From JANLYC01 sp963750495 (GTDB taxonomy: Bacteria > Actinomycetota > Actinomycetes > Propionibacteriales > Nocardioidaceae): a stretch of 64,000 nt of DNA. The stretch is taken from contig CAVVQV010000017.1 in the NCBI GenBank assembly GCA_963750495.1, positions 62,001-126,000 on the forward strand, written 5' to 3'. Below, one piece after another: positions 17,563-25,608 of this stretch (positions are counted from its first letter, which is position 1; each line of letters starts with the position of its first letter). The notes beneath the pieces are model-generated. The model did no database searches and was not told the DNA's origin. It saw nothing but the letters and a program-made list of their open reading frames with translations. Both the position numbers and the translations under genes were made by a program.

Positions 17563-18495
17563 ATGGCGCCGCTGATCGACGAGCTGACCGAGGCGAACGC
17601 GGCCATCCTCGGCGAGTACGAGCGTCATCTGGTGTCTGAGCGGAACCTCTCCCCGCATTCCGTGCGCGCCTATCTCGGCGACGTAGCCGATCTGCTCGAG
17701 CACCTGCAACGCCTGGGCTGCGCCGGCCTCGGTGACGCGGACCTTCGCTCGCTCCGCAGTTGGCTCGCGAAGCAGCAGACGCTGGGCAGGTCCCGCACCA
17801 CCCTCGCTCGCCGGGCCACGGCGGCGCGGGTCTTCACCGCGTGGGCGTTCAGGACCGGACGAGCACCGCGCGACGCGGGTGCTCAGCTCGGCAGCCCCAA
17901 ACCGCACCGCACACTGCCGGAGGCGCTGACTGCGGACGATGCCCGGGCGCTGCTCGACCAGGCTGGTGAGCTGGCCGCCGCCACGGGACCGATGGGCCTG
18001 CGAGACGCAGCCATCCTGGAAGTCCTGTACGCAACAGGTGTGCGAGTCGGGGAGCTCACCGGCCTCGACGTCGATGACGTTGACCACGATCGTCGGGTGG
18101 TGCGGGTCTTCGGGAAGGGGCGCAAGGAGCGCGCGGTGCCCTATGGCGTGCCGGCGGCGGACGCGCTCGACCGGTGGCTCGGCACGGGCCGGCCCGGACT
18201 GGTGCGGTCAGGAAGCGGGCCGGCTCTGTTCCTGGGTGCACGCGGGGGACGCATCGACCCGCGCACCGTGCGGACGATGGTGCACCGGCGGCTGGCAGAC
18301 ATCCCCGGAGCCCCTGACCTCGGCCCGCACGGGTTGCGCCACTCAGCGGCCACGCACCTCCTCGAAGGGGGAGCGGACCTCAGGACCGTGCAGGAGCTGC
18401 TCGGACACGCGTCGCTCGCCACCACCCAGATCTATACGCACGTCACCACGGAGCGCTTGCGAGCGGCCTACCGTCAGGCCCACCCGCGCGCCTGA
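17563..18495 (+). CDS. xerC: tyrosine recombinase XerC
   Basis: This 310-residue recombinase has an N-terminal SAM-like DNA-binding domain (about 12-100, LSPHSVRAYLGDVADLL) and a catalytic domain. The active-site set is complete: Arg161 (TGVRVGEL), Lys185 (GKGRKER), His256 and Arg259 (HGLRHSAATHLLE), His282 (LGHASLATTQIYTHV) and Tyr291. XerC acts with XerD at dif to resolve chromosome dimers. The chromosomal context and absence of phage genes argue against a phage integrase. Its last 153 bases overlap the converging M23 gene. Confidence 0.93.
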   Translation: MAPLIDELTEANAAILGEYERHLVSERNLSPHSVRAYLGDVADLLEHLQRLGCAGLGDADLRSLRSWLAKQQTLGRSRTTLARRATAARVFTAWAFRTGRAPRDAGAQLGSPKPHRTLPEALTADDARALLDQAGELAAATGPMGLRDAAILEVLYATGVRVGELTGLDVDDVDHDRRVVRVFGKGRKERAVPYGVPAADALDRWLGTGRPGLVRSGSGPALFLGARGGRIDPRTVRTMVHRRLADIPGAPDLGPHGLRHSAATHLLEGGADLRTVQELLGHASLATTQIYTHVTTERLRAAYRQAHPRA

Positions 18496-19134
18496 CGACA
18501 GCGCCTCGGTCAGGGCCCGCCACTCCTGCCGTCGCTGTGGTGGCCGCAGCTCGCCTGGCGCGCCCACGCCCTCGCTCGGAGGCGGTTGGAGCGGCTTGAG
18601 CCGGATCTCCACGCCGCCGAGCAGCGCCAAGGGGTCGAGGTACTGCTGGTCACGCCGTGCCCCGAGATGCAGGCACGTTGCCGGTAGGCAGTGCGACCCC
18701 ACCTGGGTGAGACGCCCCAGTGCCTCCCCGACGTCGATGTGGTCGCCGGCGCGCACGCTTGGCACCACCGGCTGGTAGGTCGACCGGAGTTCGCCGTGAC
18801 GGACGGCGACGACGCCGCGGCCACCGACGTACCCCGCGAAGCTCACGGTGCCGTCGTCGACGGCGAGGACCGCCTCGCCGACCCGCCCGGTGAGATCGAC
18901 GCCGCGGTGACCCGGGCCCCACGGGTCGGTCGGCGGCTCGAAACCACGCTCGACTGCCGGCGTGGGCTGCAGCGGCCACTGCCACGTACCGGCGCCCCCC
19001 TCGGTGGCTGCGCCTGCCATCAGCAGAGTCCAGCCGGCGGGAGCGAGCGTCAGCACCACGAGGAGAAGCGCCAGTGGCGCCGACGTCAGGAGGGTGAGCA
19101 GCAGGCGCTGTCCAGGTCGAATCGTGGAGGTCAT
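18343..19134 (-). CDS. M23 family metallopeptidase
   Basis: This 263-residue protein uses ATG 19134. Residues 3-40 form a signal/anchor helix ending after LMAGAA. The LytM domain shows GHRGVDLTGRVGEAVLAVDDGTVSFAG (zinc His and Asp) and CLHLG in place of the usual HxH, so one catalytic histidine is replaced by Cys. It may still bind zinc weakly or act only as a regulator of cell-wall amidases. The last 80 residues, after the lysine-proline PLQPPP region, resemble no family member and extend over the xerC end, so the true stop may have been lost. Confidence 0.8.
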   Translation of the reverse strand: MTSTIRPGQRLLLTLLTSAPLALLLVVLTLAPAGWTLLMAGAATEGGAGTWQWPLQPTPAVERGFEPPTDPWGPGHRGVDLTGRVGEAVLAVDDGTVSFAGYVGGRGVVAVRHGELRSTYQPVVPSVRAGDHIDVGEALGRLTQVGSHCLPATCLHLGARRDQQYLDPLALLGGVEIRLKPLQPPPSEGVGAPGELRPPQRRQEWRALTEALSSGARVGLTVGRSQALRGDVRIDLGGGERRVSEQLLHGPEVRSPFEEVRGR

Positions 19135-19497
19135 CCGGCCAGCCTGAGGGGACGTGGTCGCGAGGGCGCGGGGCCCGCCCCGGCAGTGGACAGACGGCCC
19201 TGACCAGCCAGCCTGTGGAGCGGGTTTGCCGGTTCGATTAGCAGCCCGGATTCCACTACACTGACGGCAGCGACCCGTCCATGCGGGTCGACTTCGCACG
19301 CCCACCGACCGCAGCCAGCTGCGGGCGAGCGCCGTGGTCTCCTCCGGGAGTGGCGTTCGCGTGAGCGTCAGGGTTCCGTCCGGACCGCGTTCCTCGACCA
19401 CGTCGGGTCACGGTGCAGGCGGGACGACCAACCGAACCGCGGTGTCCAACACCGCACAGAGGTGCTCGCACGCGAGCACCAAGGAGGAATCTCGCAC
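19135..19497 (+). promoter_or_regulatory. rpsB promoter and long leader
   Basis: This is 363 bases without a gene between the divergent M23 gene and rpsB. A plausible promoter is TTCGAT (19233-19238) - 18 bases - TACACT (19257-19262), which would give an rpsB leader of about 230 nucleotides. The leader ends with a strong hairpin abutting the ribosome binding site (listed separately). I found no tRNA or riboswitch pattern. Confidence 0.4.
19461..19480 (+). promoter_or_regulatory. leader hairpin touching the rpsB ribosome binding site
   Basis: GGTGCTCG and CGAGCACC pair perfectly over eight bases around a CACG loop. The Shine-Dalgarno AAGGAGGA (19481-19488) starts at the next base, nine bases before ATG 19498. 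A stem in this place could set ribosome access or be the binding site for S2-mediated feedback. Confidence 0.55.
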
Positions 19498-20529
19498 ATG
19501 GCCGTCGTGACCATGCGCCAGCTGCTCGAGAGCGGCGTCCACTTCGGGCACCAGACCCGTCGTTGGAACCCGAAGATGAAGCGATTCATCATGACCGAGC
19601 GCAACGGCATCTACATCATCGACCTGCAGCAGTCGCTCGCCTACATCGACCGCGGGTACGCGTTCATCAAGAGCGCGGTGGCATCCGGCGGAAACGTCTT
19701 GTTCGTCGGCACCAAGAAGCAGGCGCAAGAGGCGATCTCCGAGCAGGCCAAGCGCGTCGGCATGCCGTTCGTCAACCAGCGCTGGCTCGGCGGCATGCTC
19801 ACCAACTTCCAGACGGTTCACCAGCGTTTGCAGCGCCTCAAGGAGCTCGAGGAGATCAACTTCGACGATGTGGCTGGATCCAGCCGCACCAAGAAGGAGC
19901 TCCTCCAGATGAAGCGTGAGAAGGACAAGCTCGACCGCACGCTCGGCGGCATCCGAGACATGGCCCGGGTTCCCGCGGCCGTCTGGATCGTCGACACCAA
20001 CAAGGAACACCTCGCCGTCGACGAGGCCCGCAAGCTCGGTATCCCGATCGTCGCCATCCTCGACAGCAACTGCGACCCCGACGTCGTCGACTACCCGATT
20101 CCGGGCAACGACGACGCGATCCGGTCGGTGACGCTGCTGACGCGCGTGGTCGCTGATGCCGTGGCCGAGGGGCTCATGGCCCGCGCCGGTGTCAAGAGCG
20201 GTGCCGAGGTGACCGGTGAGGAGCTGGGCGCCGAGGAGCCGCTGGCCGAATGGGAGCGCGAGCTGCTCGGCGGTCAGGCCGACGAGTCAGCCGCGCAAGC
20301 CACCGGCGTCGACACCGCAACGACCGAGACGCCCGCTGCCGAGTCGACTGGCGCTGCGGTCGAGGCGTCCGAACAGCCGGCACCCGAAGCTGTGGACGCC
20401 GTTTCCGCATCGGCTGCCGAGACCGAGACCCCTGCCGCTGAGGCGCCTGCCGCTGAGGCGCCTGCCGCTGAGGCGCCTGCCGCTGAGGCGCCTGCCGCTG
20501 AGGCGGGCGACGACAGCACGACTGCCTGA
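19498..20529 (+). CDS. rpsB: 30S ribosomal protein S2
   Basis: This 343-residue uS2 starts at ATG 19498 with an ideal AAGGAGGA site. Family blocks are MRQLLESGVHFGHQTRRWNP, FVGTKKQAQEAI, RWLGGMLTNF and WIVDTNKEHLAVDEARKLGIPI. The core ends near residue 270. The final 70 residues are an Ala/Glu/Pro-rich tail including five copies of PAAEA encoded by a perfect 15-bp repeat. S2 joins late in 30S assembly and helps bind S1-like proteins and mRNA. tsf follows after a hairpin-containing gap of 180 bases. Confidence 0.96.
   Translation: MAVVTMRQLLESGVHFGHQTRRWNPKMKRFIMTERNGIYIIDLQQSLAYIDRGYAFIKSAVASGGNVLFVGTKKQAQEAISEQAKRVGMPFVNQRWLGGMLTNFQTVHQRLQRLKELEEINFDDVAGSSRTKKELLQMKREKDKLDRTLGGIRDMARVPAAVWIVDTNKEHLAVDEARKLGIPIVAILDSNCDPDVVDYPIPGNDDAIRSVTLLTRVVADAVAEGLMARAGVKSGAEVTGEELGAEEPLAEWERELLGGQADESAAQATGVDTATTETPAAESTGAAVEASEQPAPEAVDAVSASAAETETPAAEAPAAEAPAAEAPAAEAPAAEAGDDSTTA
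20431..20505 (+). repeat. 15-bp tandem repeat x5 in the rpsB tail
   Basis: The 15-base unit CCTGCCGCTGAGGCG occurs five times in perfect tandem, encoding repeated Pro-Ala-Ala-Glu-Ala. It is in frame, so copy-number change would only lengthen or shorten the disordered tail. Confidence 0.95.
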
Positions 20530-20625
20530 TCCCTGGTCGGTGACCCGCCCACGGCTACACCGACCTGTTCAGCTCGCCCGACCACCGCGCGGAGGCCGGG
20601 CAGCTTCACAGCCAGCCGGACATCG

Positions 20626-20654
20626 AGGAGGTCGCCCCACGCGGGCGACCTCCT
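20626..20654 (+). terminator. rpsB-tsf intergenic hairpin (attenuator or terminator-like)
   Basis: A perfect 12-bp stem, AGGAGGTCGCCC with GGGCGACCTCCT, encloses the loop CACGC. It lies 56 bases before the tsf start and has no U run after it. Because the 5' arm contains an AGGAGG that could mimic a Shine-Dalgarno, it may also sequester a decoy site. It is suited to lowering or tuning read-through from rpsB into tsf. Confidence 0.55.
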
Positions 20655-20709
20655 GGTCCAGACCACGATGAGTTCTCACGTTTGTGCACGGCGCAAGGAA
20701 CGGATGAAG

Positions 20710-21525
20710 ATGGCTATCACCGCCGCAGATGTCAAGAAACTTCGCGACGCCACGGGCGCCGGGATGATGGATTCCAAGAAGGCTCTCGAAGAGGCTGAGG
20801 GCGACTTCGACAAGGCTGTCGAGGTGCTCCGCGTCAAGGGCGCCGCCAAGGCAGCGAAGCGGGGCGCCGAGCGCACCGCCTCGTCCGGCCTGGTCGCGAG
20901 CTCGGGCGGGTCGCTCGTCGAGCTCAACTCCGAGACCGACTTCGTCGCCAAGTCTGACGGGTTCATCGCTCTTGCCGACGAGATCGTCGCCGCCGCCGAG
21001 AACTCCCAGGCCGCCGATGCCGCGACCCTCAGCGCGGTCGCTCTTCCCAGTGGCAAGACCGTCGCGGAGGCCATCGAGGCCCTCGCCTCCGTCATCGGCG
21101 AGAAGATCGAGCTCGGCCGGGTTGCCTATTTCGACGGAAATGCGACCACCTACATGCATCGTCGTTCCAGCGACCTGCCGCCGGCTGTCGGCGTCATGGT
21201 GGCGTTCGATGGCGACAACGAGGACGCCGCCCGCGGGATCGCCATGCAGATCGCCGCGATGCGCCCGCAGTTCGTCTCCCGGGACGAGGTGCCGGCCGAC
21301 GTCGTCGAGAAGGAGCGCATGATCGCTGAGGCGACGGCTCGCGAGGAGGGCAAGCCGGAGCAGGCGCTGCCCAAGATCATCGAGGGGCGTCTGAACGGCT
21401 TCTTCAAGGACGTCGTCCTGCTCGACCAGCCGTCGGTGCAGGACAGCAAGAAGTCGGTCAAGGCTGTACTCGAGGACGCCGGAGTGACCGTGACCCGGTT
21501 CGCGCGCTTCGAAGTGGGCCAGTAG
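20710..21525 (+). CDS. tsf: translation elongation factor Ts
   Basis: This 271-residue EF-Ts is the nucleotide exchange factor for EF-Tu. The N-terminal signature ITAADVKKLRDATGAGMMDSKKAL and the core TDFVA motif (LNSETDFVAKSDGF) are present. The ATG at 20710 is preferred over 20704 because AAGGAA lies nine bases upstream. Core and coiled-coil subdomains are of normal actinobacterial length. It is co-directional with rpsB and pyrH. Confidence 0.96.
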   Translation: MAITAADVKKLRDATGAGMMDSKKALEEAEGDFDKAVEVLRVKGAAKAAKRGAERTASSGLVASSGGSLVELNSETDFVAKSDGFIALADEIVAAAENSQAADAATLSAVALPSGKTVAEAIEALASVIGEKIELGRVAYFDGNATTYMHRRSSDLPPAVGVMVAFDGDNEDAARGIAMQIAAMRPQFVSRDEVPADVVEKERMIAEATAREEGKPEQALPKIIEGRLNGFFKDVVLLDQPSVQDSKKSVKAVLEDAGVTVTRFARFEVGQ

Positions 21526-21571
21526 GTTCTGACCAACCGCCCAGATCGTCGACCGCCCAGGAGGCCGGATC

Positions 21572-22363
21572 GTGGAACCGACTGACCCCGTCAGTGCAGG
21601 GGGCACAGGAGACCCAGGAGCCGAGCCGGTCTCGCCGTCCGGCCACCAGGCCACGCCGTACCGACGGGTGCTGCTGAAGCTCTCCGGTGAGGTCTTCGGC
21701 GGGGGCCAGGTGGGTGTCGACCCTGACGTCGTGCACACCGTCGCGAAGGAGATCGCGAGTGCCGCACGTGAGGGTGTGCAGATCGCCATCGTGCTCGGCG
21801 GTGGCAACTTCTTCCGCGGCGCCGAGCTCCAGCAGCGAGGGATGGAACGTGCCCGTGCTGACTACATGGGGATGCTCGGCATCGTGATGAACTGTCTCGC
21901 GCTGCAGGACTTCCTCGAGAAGCAAGGGATCGAGACGCGGGTGCAGACCGCGATCACGATGGGCCAGGTCGCAGAGCCCTACATCCCCCGGCGTGCCATC
22001 CGGCACCTCGAGAAGGGCCGCGTCGTGATCTTCGGCGCCGGTGCGGGCATGCCGTTCTTCTCGACCGACACCGTTGCGGTCCAGCGAGCGCTGGAAACCA
22101 AGTGCGAAGTCGTGCTGATGGGCAAGAACGGCGTCGACGGCGTCTACACCGCAGATCCACGTAAGGACCCGTCCGCCACCAAGATCGACCGGCTGACGTA
22201 CTCCGACGCCCTGCAGCAGGGCCTGCGGGTGGCCGATGCCACGGCGTTCGCGCTGTGCATGGAGAACAAGCTCCCGATGGTCGTGTTCGGCATGGCGGGT
22301 GACGGCGCGATCGCGCGGGCCGTCCTAGGTGAGAAGATCGGCACGTACGTCGGCTCGGACTGA
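21572..22363 (+). CDS. pyrH: uridylate kinase
   Basis: This 263-residue UMP kinase of the amino-acid kinase fold starts at GTG 21572 behind AGGAGG. Motifs are RVLLKLSGEVFGGG, IVLGGGNFFRGAEL, DYMGMLGIVMNCLAL and the ATP-site GVDGVYTADPRKDPSA. It makes UDP for pyrimidine nucleotide synthesis. The first 30 residues before YRRVLLK are a Pro/Ser-rich extension. frr follows after 65 bases. Confidence 0.95.
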   Translation: MEPTDPVSAGGTGDPGAEPVSPSGHQATPYRRVLLKLSGEVFGGGQVGVDPDVVHTVAKEIASAAREGVQIAIVLGGGNFFRGAELQQRGMERARADYMGMLGIVMNCLALQDFLEKQGIETRVQTAITMGQVAEPYIPRRAIRHLEKGRVVIFGAGAGMPFFSTDTVAVQRALETKCEVVLMGKNGVDGVYTADPRKDPSATKIDRLTYSDALQQGLRVADATAFALCMENKLPMVVFGMAGDGAIARAVLGEKIGTYVGSD

Positions 22364-22428
22364 CAGCCGGCCGTACCCACGACGGCGGTGGTGCGCAGCC
22401 ACGACCGCGATGACGAAGGAGCTCAGGC

Positions 22429-22986
22429 GTGATTGACCAGACCTTGCGCGAGGCCGACCAGAAGATGACCAAGGCGGTCGAGGTGGCCAAGGACGACTTC
22501 GCCTCGATCCGGACCGGGCGCGCCCACCCGGCCATGTTCAACAAGCTGACGGCCGACTACTACGGCACGCCGACCCCGATCCAGCAGCTGGCGTCGTTCA
22601 GCAACCCAGAGCCACGGGTCGTGACCATCAACGCGTACGACAAGCAGGCGCTCGCCGCTATCGAGAAGGCCATTCGCGACTCCGACCTCGGCGTCAACCC
22701 GACCAACACGGGTGACAACCTCCGTGTCAGCATGCCGGAGCTCACCGAGGAACGACGCAAGGAGTACATCAAGCTCGCCAAGGCGAAGGCCGAGGATGGC
22801 CGGGTCTCGGTCCGCAACATTCGGCGCCATGCCAAGCAGACCCTCGAGCGCGGGCAGAAGGACGGCGAGGTCAGCGAGGACGAGGTCAGCGGCGCCGAGA
22901 AGCGACTGGACGGCATGACCAAGAAGCACGTCGACGAGATCGACGAGCTGCTCAAGCACAAGGAAGCAGAGCTGCTCGAGGTCTGA
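22429..22986 (+). CDS. frr: ribosome recycling factor
   Basis: This 185-residue RRF begins at GTG 22429 with GAAGGA upstream. The three-helix-bundle domain and beta domain motifs are visible: MTKAVEVAKDDFASIRTGRA, YYGTPTPIQQLASFSNPEPR, and IRRHAKQTLERGQKDGEVSE. RRF, together with EF-G, splits post-termination ribosomes. The length equals that of the family. cdsA starts 20 bases downstream, a common arrangement. Confidence 0.96.
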   Translation: MIDQTLREADQKMTKAVEVAKDDFASIRTGRAHPAMFNKLTADYYGTPTPIQQLASFSNPEPRVVTINAYDKQALAAIEKAIRDSDLGVNPTNTGDNLRVSMPELTEERRKEYIKLAKAKAEDGRVSVRNIRRHAKQTLERGQKDGEVSEDEVSGAEKRLDGMTKKHVDEIDELLKHKEAELLEV

Positions 22987-23006
22987 CCCCAGACCTCTCC
23001 GAGCAC

Positions 23007-23852
23007 ATGCAGACCTTGTCCACCGACACGACACCGCCAAAGAGCCGAGCCGGGCGCGACCTCCCGGCGTCGATCGCGGTCTCGATCGCGCTCGTCGCCC
23101 TGATCGTGGTCTCCCTCGCCTTCTTCAAGGACCTGTTCCTCGTCGTGGTGGTGGGGGCCGTCCTCGTCGCGCTGTGGGAGTTCGGCCGGGCGCTGGCTCG
23201 CAACGGCACCTGGATGCCCACGATCCCCTTGTGGATCGGTGCCGTCGGCATGATCGTGGGCGCCTACTACGGGGGGCCGGACGTCCTCGTGGTGGCACTG
23301 GCCGCGACCTCCCTCATCTGCATCCTGTGGCGGATGACCCGCGGTCAGGAGGGCTTCGTCCGCGACGTCACCGCCACGATCTTCTGCTTGGTCTACGTCC
23401 CGTTCCTGGCGTCGTTCGTGGCGCTGCTGCTCGCCCCGGACGACGGCGTCCGGCGGGTGTTGACCTTCATCGCCGTCACCGCCGCCTCCGACATCGGGGG
23501 GTACGCCGTGGGGGTCCTCTTCGGTCGCCACCCGATGTCGCCCAGGATCAGTCCGAAGAAGTCGTGGGAGGGTCTCGCGGGGTCGACTGTCGCCTGTATC
23601 GGCGCCGGCGTGGCCTCGATGGTGTGGCTGGTCGACGGTGACTGGTGGGTCGGCGTGGTGCTCGGCCTGGTCGTCGCTGTGGCCGCAACGCTGGGAGACC
23701 TGGCCGAGTCACTGATCAAGCGCGATCTCGGCATCAAGGACATGAGCAACGTGCTGCCTGGTCACGGCGGGATCATGGACCGCCTTGATTCGCTCCTGGC
23801 CACGGTCTCGGTCGTCTGGCTCGTGCTGCACTTCCTGCTGACCGCCGTCTGA
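23007..23852 (+). CDS. cdsA: phosphatidate cytidylyltransferase
   Basis: This 281-residue membrane enzyme makes CDP-diacylglycerol from phosphatidate and CTP. About eight hydrophobic segments are seen. The C-terminal signature, ESLIKRDLGIKD followed by LPGHGGIMDRLDS, carries the conserved acidic residues. SPKKSWEGLAGS is also conserved. It closes the rpsB-tsf-pyrH-frr-cdsA block and converges with the sortase gene eight bases later. Confidence 0.94.
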   Translation: MQTLSTDTTPPKSRAGRDLPASIAVSIALVALIVVSLAFFKDLFLVVVVGAVLVALWEFGRALARNGTWMPTIPLWIGAVGMIVGAYYGGPDVLVVALAATSLICILWRMTRGQEGFVRDVTATIFCLVYVPFLASFVALLLAPDDGVRRVLTFIAVTAASDIGGYAVGVLFGRHPMSPRISPKKSWEGLAGSTVACIGAGVASMVWLVDGDWWVGVVLGLVVAVAATLGDLAESLIKRDLGIKDMSNVLPGHGGIMDRLDSLLATVSVVWLVLHFLLTAV

Positions 23853-23859
23853 GAGCTCG

Positions 23860-24552
23860 TCAGCCCCGAGGTACCGGCCGTGGGTTGCTGGCGATCACGA
23901 CGGTGTTGCTGAGGTAGATCTGACCGTTGTAGTCGGCGCACGTGACGATCGCGAGTCGCTCCGGCCCGGTCTGGTCGAAGACCCGGCCGGCCTTGGACGC
24001 GAGCAGACCCTTCCGGTAGGTCCTGACCGACGTGATCGTGTAGCGAAGGTTCTGCCGGCTCCGCTGCAGAGTCACCCGGTCCCCGACGTGGACTGCGGCG
24101 AGGTTGTCCAGCGCCCCGCCGCCGGTATGCACCGTGTGTCCGGTGATGATCGTTGTGCCGTAGCCGTCACCGGGTCGCGCACCGGCCGCCCACCAGCCGA
24201 CGGTCGTGTAGTCCGACGGCGGTGTCAGGATCAGCGAACCGTCGGTGCCGATCGGTGACACCGCCGCTCCGACGCCGATGCTCGGGAGCACGAGGCGCTG
24301 CGGTGGGGTGTGCAACAGGCGCGGTTGCCGCTGGGGCTTGGAGCTGTCGGCTCGGTGGTGCTTCTTCGCCATGTGCGGTGAAGGGCCGGGCCGTCCAGGA
24401 AGGTGCTTCTGGGCGGCACCGATCTTCGGATCGGGCTTGGCATCGGCGATGCTCGCCGATCCGTCATGCCAGGTGATGGCAGACAGACCGGCGAGCGCCA
24501 GACCGACAAGTACTACGAGCGGGGCGTAGACCCTACGCCTCATGCTGTCCAC
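23860..24552 (-). CDS. class E/F-like sortase
   Basis: This 230-residue protein has an N-terminal membrane anchor (about 8-28), a basic His/Lys linker and a sortase domain. Catalytic residues visible are the histidine of IITGHTVHTG and the cysteine of LAIVTCADYNG. The usual arginine after the cysteine strand is not obvious: the segment reads YLSNTVVIASN, so the oxyanion residue may be displaced or missing. Its start overlaps the stop of the upstream surface-protein gene by 20 bases, and that protein is its likely substrate. ATG 24543 (MRRRV) is an alternative start. Confidence 0.85.
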   Translation of the reverse strand: MDSMRRRVYAPLVVLVGLALAGLSAITWHDGSASIADAKPDPKIGAAQKHLPGRPGPSPHMAKKHHRADSSKPQRQPRLLHTPPQRLVLPSIGVGAAVSPIGTDGSLILTPPSDYTTVGWWAAGARPGDGYGTTIITGHTVHTGGGALDNLAAVHVGDRVTLQRSRQNLRYTITSVRTYRKGLLASKAGRVFDQTGPERLAIVTCADYNGQIYLSNTVVIASNPRPVPRG

Positions 24553-25210
24553 GACGGCGCATCAGCGCGAACGCTCCGCTCGCCGCGATGGCCAGGCCAC
24601 CGAGGATGCCGAGCGCTGACAGGACGTGCGAGGAGGAGCCGCCGCTCGCCGGGGGACCGCTGATCCCGGCCTCGACGGCGGTGGGAACCGGCCGGGTGCT
24701 CTCGGTCGGCAGCACGTTCGTGGTCGTTGTGCGGGTCGACTCAGAAGGCAGCACCGGGGTGGTCTCTGTCGTCTGCGTCGTCGTCGGGGCCGTGGTGGGC
24801 ACGGTCGTCGGGTGCGTCTCGTTCGTGTCGCAGCTCACGATGCCGACAGCAGCCTCGAAGAGCTGCTGGGGAGCCATGTACGTGACAAAGACGTCGCTCG
24901 ACGCTGTGACACCGGCACCGGGTGAGGTGAAGGACCACGTGAAGTCGCCGGTCTGCACTCCGGGCTGGGTGACACCGTTGACGCTCAAGGTGGCGCTGCT
25001 GGCCATGGTCGGGCCGGCCAGGTTGAACTCCCACGTCAGGATGCCGTCCTCGCAGGGCAGGAACTCAGCTCCTGCTCCGCCCCAGGCCTGCGTGTAGCTG
25101 GAGTCGTCGAGGGCCGCGGGGGCTGTGTTCGCGGAAGCCTGAGACAGTGCGCCGAAGCCGGCGATGACGATCGCGACGGCTGCGGCGAGGAAGTACACCA
25201 TGCGTTTCAT
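24533..25210 (-). CDS. secreted Thr-rich surface protein, probable sortase substrate
   Basis: This 225-residue protein has a signal peptide (about 1-28, cleavage after SQASA), a globular domain with two cysteines (Cys near 52 and near 125), a Thr/Pro stalk (HPTTVPTTAPTTTQTT), and a C-terminal sorting-like end: a hydrophobic helix (HVLSALGILGGLAIAASGAF) followed by LMRRRGQHEA. No canonical LPxTG exists. Candidate signals are GPPASGG, just before the helix, or the repeated VLPSEST/VLPTEST in the stalk. It is co-transcribed with the sortase. Its biological role is unknown. Confidence 0.75.
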   Translation of the reverse strand: MKRMVYFLAAAVAIVIAGFGALSQASANTAPAALDDSSYTQAWGGAGAEFLPCEDGILTWEFNLAGPTMASSATLSVNGVTQPGVQTGDFTWSFTSPGAGVTASSDVFVTYMAPQQLFEAAVGIVSCDTNETHPTTVPTTAPTTTQTTETTPVLPSESTRTTTTNVLPTESTRPVPTAVEAGISGPPASGGSSSHVLSALGILGGLAIAASGAFALMRRRGQHEA

Positions 25211-25608
25211 CTGACATCCCCCAAAAAGGACCGAGAACGGTTCGTGGATACGACCACGAATGAGTGAGAGCGCCTAGCGTACGGGACGTCATGGCAGGTG
25301 ACACCGGGGTATTCCAGGAAATCATCCTTTCTCATACACACGGTGATTGTGTCGTCACGCAAACGGGGATATGGATGACATCGGCCGCGTCCTGGCCGTG
25401 GTCCGATGGGCCTCAGGCACCTACGAGGGAAGGGGATCCGGCTGGTTCGGGCGTCCGGCTCCGCCGCCCGACAGGCCGTCCTGAAGGCCCCACGTCAGAC
25501 CAACCGTGCTCTATTTAACGGACTGTTGCGACGCATTTACCCTAGGTAATATTCTTCAATTCAACACACTGTGACCGCGCAATAACTAAAGGTGAAATAA
25601 ATGCGGGG
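25211..25608. promoter_or_regulatory. intergenic region with AT-rich segment
   Basis: These 398 bases hold no convincing gene. They contain the start-proximal region of the surface-protein/sortase operon (minus strand; GGGGGA lies about nine bases before ATG 25210) and the 3' side of the hydrolase gene. From about 25505 to 25605 the sequence is strikingly AT-rich for this genome (CTATTTAACGG, TAGGTAATATTCTTCAATTC, AACTAAAGGTGAAATAAATG). The cause is unknown. I see no tRNA or terminal repeats. Confidence 0.4.

Noticed and set aside
17563..18495. tyrosine recombinase as a phage or island integrase
   Set aside because: The context is the conserved dprA-xerC-rpsB order, and no tRNA attachment site or phage genes are present.
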